Shown piece after piece: positions 8,869 through 16,798 of a stretch of DNA of 64,000 nucleotides. Position numbers and translations under genes: made by a program. This DNA is from CAYMKL01 sp964390805 (GTDB lineage: Bacteria; Chloroflexota; Anaerolineae; VGOG01). The notes below the pieces were generated by a model. It searched no databases. It was given only the letters and a program-made list of their open reading frames with translations, and was not told where the DNA came from. The DNA is taken from assembly GCA_964390805.1 (NCBI GenBank), contig CAYMKL010000006.1:28766-92765 (forward strand), written 5' to 3'. How positions within the stretch are numbered: the first letter of the stretch is position 1; the number at the start of each line of letters is the position of its first letter.

Positions 8869-9222
8869 ATGCACAGAGAATACCCTGAAGCCCCCATCGT
8901 CGCGGTAGGCGTGGTGGTGAAACGAGGCCACGAGGTTCTCCTGGTGCAGCGGTTGAACGAGCCCAGTCGGGGCCGCTGGAGCCTGCCCGGCGGCGTGGTG
9001 GAGCTGGGGGAGACGGTGCGGGAGGCCGGCCAGCGGGAGGTGCAGGAGGAGTGTGGGCTACAGATCGAACCGGGCGAAATCCTGGCCATCGTAGACAATA
9101 TCGTTCGCGACGAGGCAGGCCGCATCCGTTTCCACTACGTCCTCATTGACCTCCTGGCCAAATACGTCGGCGGCGAACCGGCAGCGGCCTCAGACATCGG
9201 CGATGCCCGCTGGGTGAGCTAA
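8869..9222 (+). CDS. NUDIX hydrolase with a premature stop
   Basis: The NUDIX box is intact: GGVVELGETVREAGQREVQEE matches GX5EX7REUXEEXGU apart from the usual freedom at X positions. Such proteins hydrolyse nucleoside diphosphates linked to another moiety and need Mg2+. The fold begins normally (PIVAVGVVVKRG). The frame stops with TAA at 9220-9222 after DARWVS. The same frame continues for 25 sense codons to TGA at 9298-9300, reading EKLGELDVTEKARELVQKVL, exactly the expected C-terminal helix of the family. A single base change appears to have removed the last helix. The product may be unstable or still active. Confidence 0.85.
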   Translation: MHREYPEAPIVAVGVVVKRGHEVLLVQRLNEPSRGRWSLPGGVVELGETVREAGQREVQEECGLQIEPGEILAIVDNIVRDEAGRIRFHYVLIDLLAKYVGGEPAAASDIGDARWVS

Positions 9223-9280
9223 GAGAAGCTGGGAGAGCTCGACGTGACCGAGAAGGCAAGGGAGCTTGTGCAGAAGGTGC

Positions 9281-10525
9281 TCAGGTCCGCGCCGAGCTGA
9301 AGCTCGACGCTAAGATACCAAACAACAGCAATCCGATGCCGGCTAACAGCAGCCAGCGGTCACCCACCCACTGTCCGCCGGTCTCGGGAAGCCACGGCAA
9401 GCGCGGCAGCCACTCAACTAGCGTTTCCGCCTCGGTGTCCAAGACGAAAGCCAGGTGAGCCTCAGGGCGGCAGCGCGACATGGCATTTCCAGAGCCATAG
9501 ATCAGCCCACCGGCCGGGATGGGCATCAGACTGTTCACATAGACCAACAGGAGAACCTCGCTGCACTTGACCCCCTCCGGCGGAGTCGGCTCCTGGAAGG
9601 TGATGGTCAATTTGCGCTCCCTCGTCTCCGGCAGCAAGACGAATACATGGAAAGTCATCGCGCCGTCGCTCTCGCCAGCGACGTACAGCTCGCCGTCGGC
9701 GGGATCAACCGCCAGGGTGTACTGCTGCCTCGACGGCACGTTCGTCAGTGGGTCCAGCCACTGCTGGCTAGCGGTATCCAGTACGTGGATCGCGTCTGGC
9801 AGGGCCAGGTAGAAGCGCCTACGCGTCGGGTCCACCGCCATCCCGAAGAGATACCCCTCTGGCCGGGACAGCTCCGCCAGCACCGCGTCATCGGCTGTGT
9901 TGATCACGGCGACGCTCTCGTCGCTCGCTAGATAGAGCCGGCCACCCTCGCGGTCGAGCAGCACCCGACGGCCGCCAGGCAGCGTCCCCAGCTCTGTCAG
10001 CGTGACCGTGTCGTAGACTACAGTGTCCGTCTCGCCGACGGCGTAGAGCTTGCCGTGTGCTGGATCAGCGAGCAACTGGATGTACGGATAGACGACACCC
10101 AGGGGAATCTGCTGCACTATGGTGCCTTGGGCAGCGTCAATACCGAACAGCGTCCAGTGGTGCCCCTCCGGCCCTCGCCCCACGCTGTTGATGGCAAAGA
10201 GGCGTCCAGCCTGCTCGTCCAACGCCAGCGTCCGGATGCCCATACCCTCGTAGCGATGGCCGGGAACACCCACGTCGGCGATGATACTCACCAATTGACC
10301 GCTCTCCACGTCCATAGCCAGGATGCGGTTGTCATAGGCCAGGTAAGTGTACAGCCGTCCGGCGACGGGGTCCAGTAGCAATTCCCGCGGCCCCACTTGG
10401 CTGATCACTGCCCCCACGGGTGCGGCCAGCCCCGCCAGCAACAAGAGGCTCAGCAACAGGACCACGGACGGTCCCCGTATGGGGATGCCCCAGAGGCCGG
10501 ATTTGCCATCCGTGTTTCGTCTCAT
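9281..10525 (-). CDS. secreted YncE-like beta-propeller with LPETG cell-wall anchor
   Basis: N-terminal signal segment (VVLLLSLLLLAGLAAPVGA), then about 320 residues of short repeats of the form LLDPVAGRLY ... ILAMDVESG, typical of YncE/NHL-like seven-bladed propellers that bind ligands or proteins outside the cell. The C-terminus reads LPETGG, a hydrophobic span (WLLLAGIGLLLFGILA) and a short tail ending in Arg. This is the three-part sortase sorting signal. The 3' end overlaps by 20 bases the read-through frame of the convergent NUDIX gene. The N-terminal TDGKSGLWGIPIRG is encoded by a repeat-like palindromic stretch at about 10475-10515. The bound ligand is unknown. Confidence 0.75.
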   Translation of the reverse strand: MRRNTDGKSGLWGIPIRGPSVVLLLSLLLLAGLAAPVGAVISQVGPRELLLDPVAGRLYTYLAYDNRILAMDVESGQLVSIIADVGVPGHRYEGMGIRTLALDEQAGRLFAINSVGRGPEGHHWTLFGIDAAQGTIVQQIPLGVVYPYIQLLADPAHGKLYAVGETDTVVYDTVTLTELGTLPGGRRVLLDREGGRLYLASDESVAVINTADDAVLAELSRPEGYLFGMAVDPTRRRFYLALPDAIHVLDTASQQWLDPLTNVPSRQQYTLAVDPADGELYVAGESDGAMTFHVFVLLPETRERKLTITFQEPTPPEGVKCSEVLLLVYVNSLMPIPAGGLIYGSGNAMSRCRPEAHLAFVLDTEAETLVEWLPRLPWLPETGGQWVGDRWLLLAGIGLLLFGILASSFSSART

Positions 10526-10631
10526 TAACTCTTCTCCCTCCTGCTGTTCTATCTTTGTTCAGCGCGCCTGCGCTGTCATCGTTTCCTGACCGACGGAGCC
10601 AACAGAGACGAAGCTGAGTCTTATTACCCTT

Positions 10632-12716
10632 TCAGCCCAGTGCTTCAGCGCCAGGCGTGCTCCCGATCATGCCCAGCAGCTCTGCCTCCTCAATCACAGG
10701 CACGCCCAGCTCACGAGCTTTGTTGTATTTGGTGCCGCCAGGGGCCTCCCCTACAAGCAGATAATCGGTCCTGCCAGAGACGGATCCTGTAACCTTGCCA
10801 CCGTAGCGCTCAATGAGCGCCTTGGCCTCGTCACGGCTCATAGAGGGCAGAGTGCCGGTGATGACGAAGGCCAAGCCCGCCAGGGTCTGGGGTATCTCCT
10901 CCCCAACCTCCCCCCTCTCTTCCATCCTGACCCCAGCCCGCCGCAGCTTCTCGATCAGCTCCCGGTGCCGCCCCCGCCCAAACCACTCCACGATGCTGCC
11001 CGCTGTGCTAGGCCCCAGGCCCTCGATGGCTTCCAATTCCTCCTGAGTAGCAGCCATCAGCTCATCAACGGACGAGTAGTGCTCGGTCAAGAGCTGGGCC
11101 ACGGTGCTCCCCACGAAGCGGATGCCCAGGGCGGTGAAAAGGCGCCAGAGAGGCCGATCCTTGGAGGCCTCGATAGCGACCACAAGGTTGTCGCTGCTCT
11201 TCTCGGCGAAGCCCTCCAAGGGCAAGATGTCCTCTCGCTGGAGATAGTAGAAGTCGGCCACATCCTTGAGCAGCCCCTCTTTCACGAACTGCTCGGCCGC
11301 TCGAGAGCCGAAGCCCTCGATGTCCATAGTCCCCCGGAAAGCAAAGTACTCCACTCGTCGCACCAACTGAGCGGGGCAGGCGGCATTGACACAGTAATGG
11401 GCCACCTCGTCCTCAGGCTTCACCGCCGGCTCGCCGCAGGCAGGACAGCGGTCGGGCATGCCGAACATCCTCTCCTCCCCAGTGCGGAGGTCCACGATGG
11501 GCCCGACCACGTAGGGGATGACCTCGCCAGCCCGCCGCACGGTGACGGTGTCGCCGATGCGGATGTCCTTGCGGTGGATGTCCTCCTCATTATGTAGAGA
11601 TGCTTGCCTGACGATGACGCCCCCCACTTCCACTGGCTCCAGGATGGCAAAGGGGTTCAGGGTGCCGGTGCGACCGACGTTGATGCCGATGTTCAACAGC
11701 CTGGTCGTCGCCTCCCGGCCAGGGAATTTGTAGGCGATAGCTCCGCGGGGGGCGTTACCCACGGCTCCCAGATGCTCCCGAAGCTCCAGGGAGTTGATCT
11801 TGACCACCACCCCATCCACCTCGTAGTTGAGAGAATCCCGCTTCTGCATCCACTCGTGGCAGTAGACCACAACTTCCTCGAAGTCAGGAAGCAAGCGGCT
11901 ATCGCGATTGACGGGGAAACCCATCCCCTTGAGGTACTGGAGGGCATCCCACTGAGTGGCGACGGTGACCCCGGGAGGTTGTCCCGCGCTGTCCACTACG
12001 GCGTAGGTAAAGATGGACAGGGGACGGGAGGCGGTGATGCGGGAGTCGAGCTGGCGCACCGAGCCAGCGGCGGCGTTGCGGGGATTGGCGAAGGTTTTCT
12101 GGTCCAGCTCCGCCTGGCGGCGGTTGAACGCCTCGAACTGGGCAAGGGGCATGTAGGCCTCGCCCCGCACCACCAAACGGGCTGGCGGTGGCCCTTCGAT
12201 AGACTCAGGACATGGCCCGTCGGGCGAGACGGGGATGCGCAGGGGAACGCCCTTGATAGTCTTGATGTTGGCGGTGACATCCTCCCCCTCAACGCCGTTG
12301 CCCCGCGTCGCGCCTTGAACGTAGCGCCCGTCCTCGTAGGTGAGCACCACCGTCAGGCCGTCAATCTTGGGCTCCACCACGTACTGCAAATCCTTCTGCC
12401 CCACCCCTTCCGGCAAGAGCTTGCTGATGCGCTCCAACCAGGCCCGCAGCTCCTCCTCGTCAAAGGCATCGTTCAGGCTGAGCATCGGTTTTGGATGGCG
12501 CACCTTCTCGAACCTGTCCAGCGGTTCGGCTCCCACCCTTTGAGTGGGCGAGTCCGGAGGAACCAGCAATGGGTGGGCCGCCTCCAGCTCCCGCAGCTCC
12601 CGCATCAGCCTGTCGTACTCGGCGTCGCTGACGACGGGGGAGTCCAGCACGTAATAGCGGTAATTATGGTAACGTATGTCCTTGCGCAGCTCCTCGATTC
12701 GCTCTACAATGCTCAT
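10632..12716 (-). CDS. ligA: NAD-dependent DNA ligase
   Basis: I chose ATG 12716 because AGGAG lies 9 bases upstream and it gives the family start MSIVERIEELR. Domains: Ia/adenylation (KIDG with the AMP-accepting Lys), OB fold, four-Cys zinc site (CPACG ... CVNAACP), HhH repeats (IEGLGPSTAGSIVEW) and a C-terminal BRCT (LAGLAFVITGTLPSMSRDEA). It seals nicks in replication and repair using NAD+. The length of 694 residues is slightly long. An in-frame stretch SPDGPCPESIEGPPP (about 12185-12240) is the translation of a short genomic repeat (CCTTCGATAGACTCAGGAC), absent from normal LigA at this point. The promoter is at 12762-12791. Confidence 0.96.
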   Translation of the reverse strand: MSIVERIEELRKDIRYHNYRYYVLDSPVVSDAEYDRLMRELRELEAAHPLLVPPDSPTQRVGAEPLDRFEKVRHPKPMLSLNDAFDEEELRAWLERISKLLPEGVGQKDLQYVVEPKIDGLTVVLTYEDGRYVQGATRGNGVEGEDVTANIKTIKGVPLRIPVSPDGPCPESIEGPPPARLVVRGEAYMPLAQFEAFNRRQAELDQKTFANPRNAAAGSVRQLDSRITASRPLSIFTYAVVDSAGQPPGVTVATQWDALQYLKGMGFPVNRDSRLLPDFEEVVVYCHEWMQKRDSLNYEVDGVVVKINSLELREHLGAVGNAPRGAIAYKFPGREATTRLLNIGINVGRTGTLNPFAILEPVEVGGVIVRQASLHNEEDIHRKDIRIGDTVTVRRAGEVIPYVVGPIVDLRTGEERMFGMPDRCPACGEPAVKPEDEVAHYCVNAACPAQLVRRVEYFAFRGTMDIEGFGSRAAEQFVKEGLLKDVADFYYLQREDILPLEGFAEKSSDNLVVAIEASKDRPLWRLFTALGIRFVGSTVAQLLTEHYSSVDELMAATQEELEAIEGLGPSTAGSIVEWFGRGRHRELIEKLRRAGVRMEERGEVGEEIPQTLAGLAFVITGTLPSMSRDEAKALIERYGGKVTGSVSGRTDYLLVGEAPGGTKYNKARELGVPVIEEAELLGMIGSTPGAEALG

Positions 12717-12761
12717 CTTCCATAGCTCCTGGCAATCTTTCCTTAGCGAGGTTCTCCGCCA

Positions 12762-12791
12762 ATTATAACACCTTTGCCAGCCGCTTGTCAA
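12762..12791 (-). promoter_or_regulatory. sigma-70 promoter of ligA
   Basis: Minus strand TTGACA (12786-12791), an 18-base spacer and TATAAT (12762-12767). The expected leader is about 40 bases. Confidence 0.75.
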
Positions 12792-12884
12792 AAAAGAGGC
12801 CGCGAATCAACGATAGAGAGCGACAATCTGAAATGAGTGAATTGAAAGTACGGATTGTACGTCTAGCAAAGCACCATAACCCTC

Positions 12885-12908
12885 GCCCCCGAGCATTGTC
12901 TCGGGGGC
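12885..12908. repeat. GC-rich hairpin between divergent genes
   Basis: GCCCCCGAG (12885-12893), loop CATTGT, CTCGGGGGC (12900-12908): a perfect 9-bp stem with no T-run. It lies upstream of both divergent promoters, so it is not an obvious terminator; probably a REP-like palindrome or a binding site. Confidence 0.5.
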
Positions 12909-12925
12909 AAGCCGTTGGCCATCGC

Positions 12926-12954
12926 TTGACAAAAACACAGAGTGGCTATAGAAT
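12926..12954 (+). promoter_or_regulatory. sigma-70 promoter, apparently giving a leaderless transcript
   Basis: TTGACA (12926-12931), a 17-base spacer and TAGAAT (12949-12954). The ATG of the next gene is at 12964, only 10 bases after the -10 box, and no ribosome site fits between. Confidence 0.65.
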
Positions 12955-12963
12955 GGGCCTACG

Positions 12964-13782
12964 ATGCCCTACGACAAACTAAGTGCTGTGGTAAGTGTGA
13001 TACTGCTTTGTCTGGCCCTCTCCCTGATGGTCGTCTTACCGACGGAGGCCTTCTCCTTCGCCATTCTGGGCTCAACTCTGACGGTCCCACTCTCTCAGAA
13101 CTGGCTGGCGGCTGGGCTACTGGCCAGCATGGCCTGTGTCGGCACCGCCTCCATCATGCGTCTCCATCCCCTGTCCCAGGAAGGTAAACTCCCCCGTACT
13201 TTCGTTTTCTGGATTCTCCCCGGCTTGGCGATGCTGCTGGTCACGATCCTCTTGCCTCAAGCCCCAGACCGAATCTACACCCTGGGCGGACTGGTTGTGA
13301 TGGGAATCCTTCTCCTGCTGATTATCACCGCCGAATATCGCACCGTTGATACGAGCGCCCCTGGCTACAAGACAGCCCGGTTGGGCCTGAACTTCATCGC
13401 TTATCTCATGGCCCTTGTCCTTTTCGCCCTCATCAACGGGAGCAAGGCTCCTGGGCTGCTCATGGCCACGGCAGCGTTGGTCGGGAGTGGCTTACTGGCC
13501 CTGGATCTGCTGCACGGCGCGCAACAGGGCCTCAGACAAACCAGCCTCTACGCCCTGATCGTCGGTCTGGTCATGGGCGAGATCGTCTGGACCTTGAGCT
13601 ACTCGAAGATGAACAGCCTGACCGCACGGGACACCCTCCCCATCTTGCTGCTGCTCATCTTCTACCTCATCACCGGCCTCGCCCGGCAGGGGCTCCTGAA
13701 ACTCCTCAGCCGACGGATCCTCGTCGAGTTCGCTGTGGTAGCCCTGATCGGCCTGGCGCTGCTTCTCAGGTACGCCTCCTGA
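12964..13782 (+). CDS. polytopic membrane protein of unknown function
   Basis: About 272 residues, nearly all hydrophobic, with about eight predicted membrane helices (for example LSAVVSVILLCLALSLMVVL and ILPGLAMLLVTILLP). A few charged loops lie between them (RIYTLGG, AEYRTVDTSAPGYKTAR). It resembles small uncharacterised Chloroflexota membrane proteins (possibly the DUF5656 group; I cannot confirm this). No transporter or enzyme signature is visible. The ATG sits 10 bases after a strong -10 box, so the mRNA may be leaderless. It converges with the ornithine cyclodeaminase gene with a 7-base gap and no terminator between them. Confidence 0.7.
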   Translation: MPYDKLSAVVSVILLCLALSLMVVLPTEAFSFAILGSTLTVPLSQNWLAAGLLASMACVGTASIMRLHPLSQEGKLPRTFVFWILPGLAMLLVTILLPQAPDRIYTLGGLVVMGILLLLIITAEYRTVDTSAPGYKTARLGLNFIAYLMALVLFALINGSKAPGLLMATAALVGSGLLALDLLHGAQQGLRQTSLYALIVGLVMGEIVWTLSYSKMNSLTARDTLPILLLLIFYLITGLARQGLLKLLSRRILVEFAVVALIGLALLLRYAS

Positions 13783-13789
13783 GCCACCC

Positions 13790-14779
13790 TCACAACTCCA
13801 CCTCGATGCCTAGCCCCAGCGTCTCGGCCCGCGTCAGCACCGCGCAGGCCACCGACACATCCTGCACGGCATTGCCCACCGACTTGAAGAGTGTGATCTC
13901 CCCAGCAGTCTCGCGCCCTGGCCTGGTCCCGGCAGCGATCTCCCCCAGCTCGGCGTAGATAGCGTCTTCGGCGATCAGACCCTTCTGGATGGGTATGATC
14001 AGGTCGCCCGTTTCGGCCAGGCTTGCCTCCCGTGAACCCACCACGATTCTCGCCCTGCGGACCGTCTGCTCGGGAACCTCCTGCATCTCCGGCGTGAAGG
14101 AGCCGACGGCGTTGATGTGGGCACCGGGCTTGAGGTCCGCATCGGCGAAGACAGGCGTCCTGGAGGTGGTGGCGGTGCATAAGACATCGGCCTCACGGAC
14201 GGCCTCCGCCGGGGAGGAGGCGGCCCGGAGGTCTGCGGGCACCCTCCCCTTTCCCCCCATCTCCTGGGCGAACCTTTCCGCCGTCTGGGGGTTGACGTCG
14301 TAGACCCAGGCTCTTTCAATGTCCCGCACCTCGCAGACCGCCAAAAGCTGGGTGCGCCCCTGGGCTCCCGCCCCGAAGATGGCCGCCACCTTGGCGTCCT
14401 TCCTGGCTAGGAGGTCGGTGGCCGCGCCCGAAGCCGCGCCGGTGCGCAGCGCGGTGAGATAGGTGCCGTCCATCACCGCCACCGGCCGTCCGGTAGATGC
14501 CTCCACCACGGCCACCAAGGCGAAGATGGTCGGCAATCCCATCTTCAGGTTGCGGGGAAAGACAGACACGATCTTCACCCCCAGGTCGTCGCTCTCCGAG
14601 AGGTAGGCAGGCATGAACAGAGCCACTCCCTCGTGTCTATCCACCGGCAGTTGAGTGCGCAGGGGCACCACCGCCTTCCCCGCCGAGAGTTGAGCGAAGG
14701 CCCCCTTGACGGTCTCAATGGCCTCCCACATGGGGACGGCTTGCTGGACGTCCTGCTTCGAGAGCACTCGTAGTTTCAT
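13790..14779 (-). CDS. ocd: ornithine cyclodeaminase / mu-crystallin family protein
   Basis: I chose ATG 14779 because GGAGGG lies 5 bases upstream and it gives MKLRVLSKQDV. The family fold is complete: an N-terminal dimer domain, MDGTYLTALRTGAASG, and a Rossmann NAD-binding part with AAIFGAGAQGRTQLLA. The core DADLKPGAHINAVGSFTPEM and SREASLAETGDL follow. Members convert ornithine to proline and ammonia, or act as imino-acid or alanine dehydrogenases. It lies downstream of two flavoprotein genes in the same direction. This is the set seen in opine catabolism (opine oxidase A and B plus ornithine cyclodeaminase), so that role is likely but inferred. Confidence 0.88.
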   Translation of the reverse strand: MKLRVLSKQDVQQAVPMWEAIETVKGAFAQLSAGKAVVPLRTQLPVDRHEGVALFMPAYLSESDDLGVKIVSVFPRNLKMGLPTIFALVAVVEASTGRPVAVMDGTYLTALRTGAASGAATDLLARKDAKVAAIFGAGAQGRTQLLAVCEVRDIERAWVYDVNPQTAERFAQEMGGKGRVPADLRAASSPAEAVREADVLCTATTSRTPVFADADLKPGAHINAVGSFTPEMQEVPEQTVRRARIVVGSREASLAETGDLIIPIQKGLIAEDAIYAELGEIAAGTRPGRETAGEITLFKSVGNAVQDVSVACAVLTRAETLGLGIEVEL

Positions 14780-14842
14780 TTGTCCCTCCCATTCTCCAGT
14801 CAATAAGGCAGGGCAGAATCGCCCCCGCTGCCCTCCCACATC

Positions 14843-16000
14843 CTACTTCAGCTTCTCTTCCCCGCCGAACTCCCGATACGGGCTCAGCTCCTCCAGCGTT
14901 TCCTCATCCTCCGGCGTCAGCTCTTCCTGCACCATGCGACTCAACAGAGAACCTACCCCCGGTCCCAACATATAGCCTTGCCCACACATGCCAACGGCGT
15001 AGATGTATCCTGCCAGTTCCCGCACCCACCCAATGATAGGGAAGCCATCAGGCGTCATCGGATAGAGCCCCCGCCAGGTGCGGCGTACCCGGATGTTAGC
15101 CAGTTTGGGCATCAAGCCCACCATCCGTGGCGCGATCATCGGCAGGAATTCCGAGGTCTCCCGGCGGTCGGTGCCCACAATAGGCGGCTCCGGCGTGATG
15201 CAGAAGACAAGCGCGCCGGTCCCTTGCTGGTAGAAGTAGTAGTTCTTAGAGCCCTCAGCGGGGCGGATGTCCACGATCATCGGCTCCACGAAGCGCGCCA
15301 CCGGCTCGGTGATGCCCGCCTCATGGCTATCTGGCGCCACCGGCGCATCCAACCCGGACATCTGGGCGACCGCTCGCGCCCAAGGACCAGCAGCGTTGAT
15401 CACCGTCTCCGTGGCGTAGCCTCCCTGGTCGGTGCGGACTCCGACCACCTTTCCTCGACGGCGAATGATTCCGGTAACCCGCTCGTGGAAACGGAACTCG
15501 ACTCCCCGCTCTCTCGCGCGGGTGTAGAACGCATGCGCAGTCAGCAAGGGCGACGCAGCCCCATCCCCAGGCGAGTAAGTCCCACCGATGAGGTGCTCAG
15601 GCTGCAAATCTGGGATTACTCCCAACAGGTCATCCCGATCCAGCCAGCGGATATCCAAGCCATAAGCCTGCTGAATCTTCAACAAGTCCTTGAGGACCAA
15701 CTCCTCCCGCTCGCGATGGGCGACGAAGGAGTAGCCGCCCTGAACCCACTCGATGTCATCCCCGTAGGTCTCCTCCCAGGTGGAGAACACCTCAATGGAC
15801 TTGAGGCAAAGGCGAATCTTCGATGGTGCCGAGTGGGTGGCGCGGATGCCGCCGATGGCCGCCTTGTTGGAGCCCTGTCCGGGGCTGGCGAATTGATCAA
15901 TGACTAACGGCTTCAGTCCAGCCTGAGCCATGAAGAATGCAGTCGGCAGCCCAACACTTCCTGCACCGACGATGATGACGTCGTAGACCCGGGTGGTCAT
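14843..16000 (-). CDS. FAD-dependent oxidoreductase, DAO/opine oxidase B-like subunit
   Basis: I chose ATG 16000, preceded by GGAGAGG. An N-terminal FAD-binding GAGSVGLPTAFFMAQAG and the conserved NAAGPWA and TPDGFPIIG motifs of the DAO/sarcosine-oxidase-beta family are present, with length near 385 as usual. Such subunits carry FAD and oxidise secondary amines (sarcosine, proline, hydroxyproline, opines). They pass electrons to a larger iron-sulfur flavoprotein subunit. That subunit is encoded upstream (16795-18927), but the two are separated by a transposase-like gene and two repeat pairs. Ornithine cyclodeaminase follows. The substrate is inferred only from neighbours. Confidence 0.88.
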   Translation of the reverse strand: MTTRVYDVIIVGAGSVGLPTAFFMAQAGLKPLVIDQFASPGQGSNKAAIGGIRATHSAPSKIRLCLKSIEVFSTWEETYGDDIEWVQGGYSFVAHREREELVLKDLLKIQQAYGLDIRWLDRDDLLGVIPDLQPEHLIGGTYSPGDGAASPLLTAHAFYTRARERGVEFRFHERVTGIIRRRGKVVGVRTDQGGYATETVINAAGPWARAVAQMSGLDAPVAPDSHEAGITEPVARFVEPMIVDIRPAEGSKNYYFYQQGTGALVFCITPEPPIVGTDRRETSEFLPMIAPRMVGLMPKLANIRVRRTWRGLYPMTPDGFPIIGWVRELAGYIYAVGMCGQGYMLGPGVGSLLSRMVQEELTPEDEETLEELSPYREFGGEEKLK

Positions 16001-16016
16001 GCATACCTCTCCATAA

Positions 16017-16082
16017 GTAGGACAAGTTGGCAACTTGTCCTACTGTGGCGGGAGGAGTAGGACAAGTTGCCAACTTGTCTAC
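16017..16082. repeat. REP pair 1 (BIME-like) downstream of the RAYT gene
   Basis: Two palindromes: GTAGGACAAGTTG-G-CAACTTGTCCTAC (16017-16043, perfect 13-bp arms) and the near copy at 16057-16082 with C at the centre and one base missing from the right arm. The RAYT stop codon (TAG, 16079-16081) is contributed by the second copy. Confidence 0.9.
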
Positions 16083-16723
16083 AAGGGATATTTACAATAG
16101 CTCCACTTCCACTCTTCCCAGTACTCAACCAAGCCGGCTTTGACGGGATTGTTCAGTACGTACCAGATGATCCGACGTAGTTCCGCTTCATCTCGCACGA
16201 AGTGGTCGTAGTTCTCGTGTTGCCAGAACTGCCCTTCACGTCCCAACAACAGATTGGACTCGCGAGCAGTGTATAGTTTGAGGGAGTGCATGATAGCGGA
16301 CATGGCGTAGTAGGTGCCATCTTCCTTAAGTAGTGGGGTGTAAACCACGTGGACGTGGTTGGGCATGATGCAATAGGCCACCAGGTCGTAGACCCGACCG
16401 TCACGATGGTGCAAGCTTTCAGCCACCAGGTCGGCGATCTGAGGGTCTCGAAGCCAGAAGGGGCCGCTCCGGGCCATATCCAGTGCTGTATCCCATTTGC
16501 CGAAAAGGCGGCGTTGCTCCAGGTAGGCCCGCTCGGCGCGTTTCTGGGGATCGGGGATGCAGGCCAGGATTGCTTCGACCCGGTCGGCTTCCACACGCAG
16601 TTGCTGCAGAACCTCGGCCGGGATGGAACCCGCCAGGCGGAAGGTGATGAACAGCGTAGCACCGGGCGGTTGGATGTGCGGCAGGTGCCTACGGTAAAAC
16701 AGCTTGTATTCCAGGGTGCTCAT
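16079..16723 (-). CDS. REP-associated tyrosine transposase (RAYT, IS200/Y1 type)
   Basis: I chose ATG 16723 (MSTLEYKLFYRRHLP) behind AGAGGAAAAC. Conserved RAYT features: LFITFRLAGSIP, the metal-binding NHVHVV with its two His, GQFWQHENYDHFVRDEAEL, and NNPVKAGLVEYWEEWKWS. The candidate nucleophile Tyr is in SLKLYTAR. RAYTs are single-copy, domesticated relatives of IS200 transposases that cut at REP hairpins. Here the gene is bracketed by two palindrome pairs with the shared core CAAGTTG-N-CAACTTG, evidently its cognate REPs. It lies inside the amine oxidoreductase operon between the two subunit genes. Confidence 0.92.
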   Translation of the reverse strand: MSTLEYKLFYRRHLPHIQPPGATLFITFRLAGSIPAEVLQQLRVEADRVEAILACIPDPQKRAERAYLEQRRLFGKWDTALDMARSGPFWLRDPQIADLVAESLHHRDGRVYDLVAYCIMPNHVHVVYTPLLKEDGTYYAMSAIMHSLKLYTARESNLLLGREGQFWQHENYDHFVRDEAELRRIIWYVLNNPVKAGLVEYWEEWKWSYCKYPL

Positions 16724-16734
16724 GTTTTCCTCTG

Positions 16735-16798
16735 GTAGGGCAAGTTGGCAACTTGCCCTACAGTCCTTCTCGTAGAGCAAGTTGCCAACTTGCTTTAC
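16735..16798. repeat. REP pair 2 (BIME-like) upstream of the RAYT gene
   Basis: GTAGGGCAAGTTG-G-CAACTTGCCCTAC (16735-16761, perfect) and GTAGAGCAAGTTG-C-CAACTTGCTTTAC (16772-16798, one mismatch). The centre bases are G then C, the same order as in pair 1. The TAA stop of the upstream flavoprotein gene (16795-16797) lies inside the last copy. Confidence 0.9.

Noticed and set aside
11604..12725. A long + strand open frame of 373 codons opposite ligA
   Set aside because: It is antisense to the well-supported ligA gene, has no family pattern and shows the composition of a shadow frame.
16017..16798. CRISPR-like repeat arrangement
   Set aside because: The repeats are palindromic pairs around a RAYT gene, not regularly spaced direct repeats with spacers.
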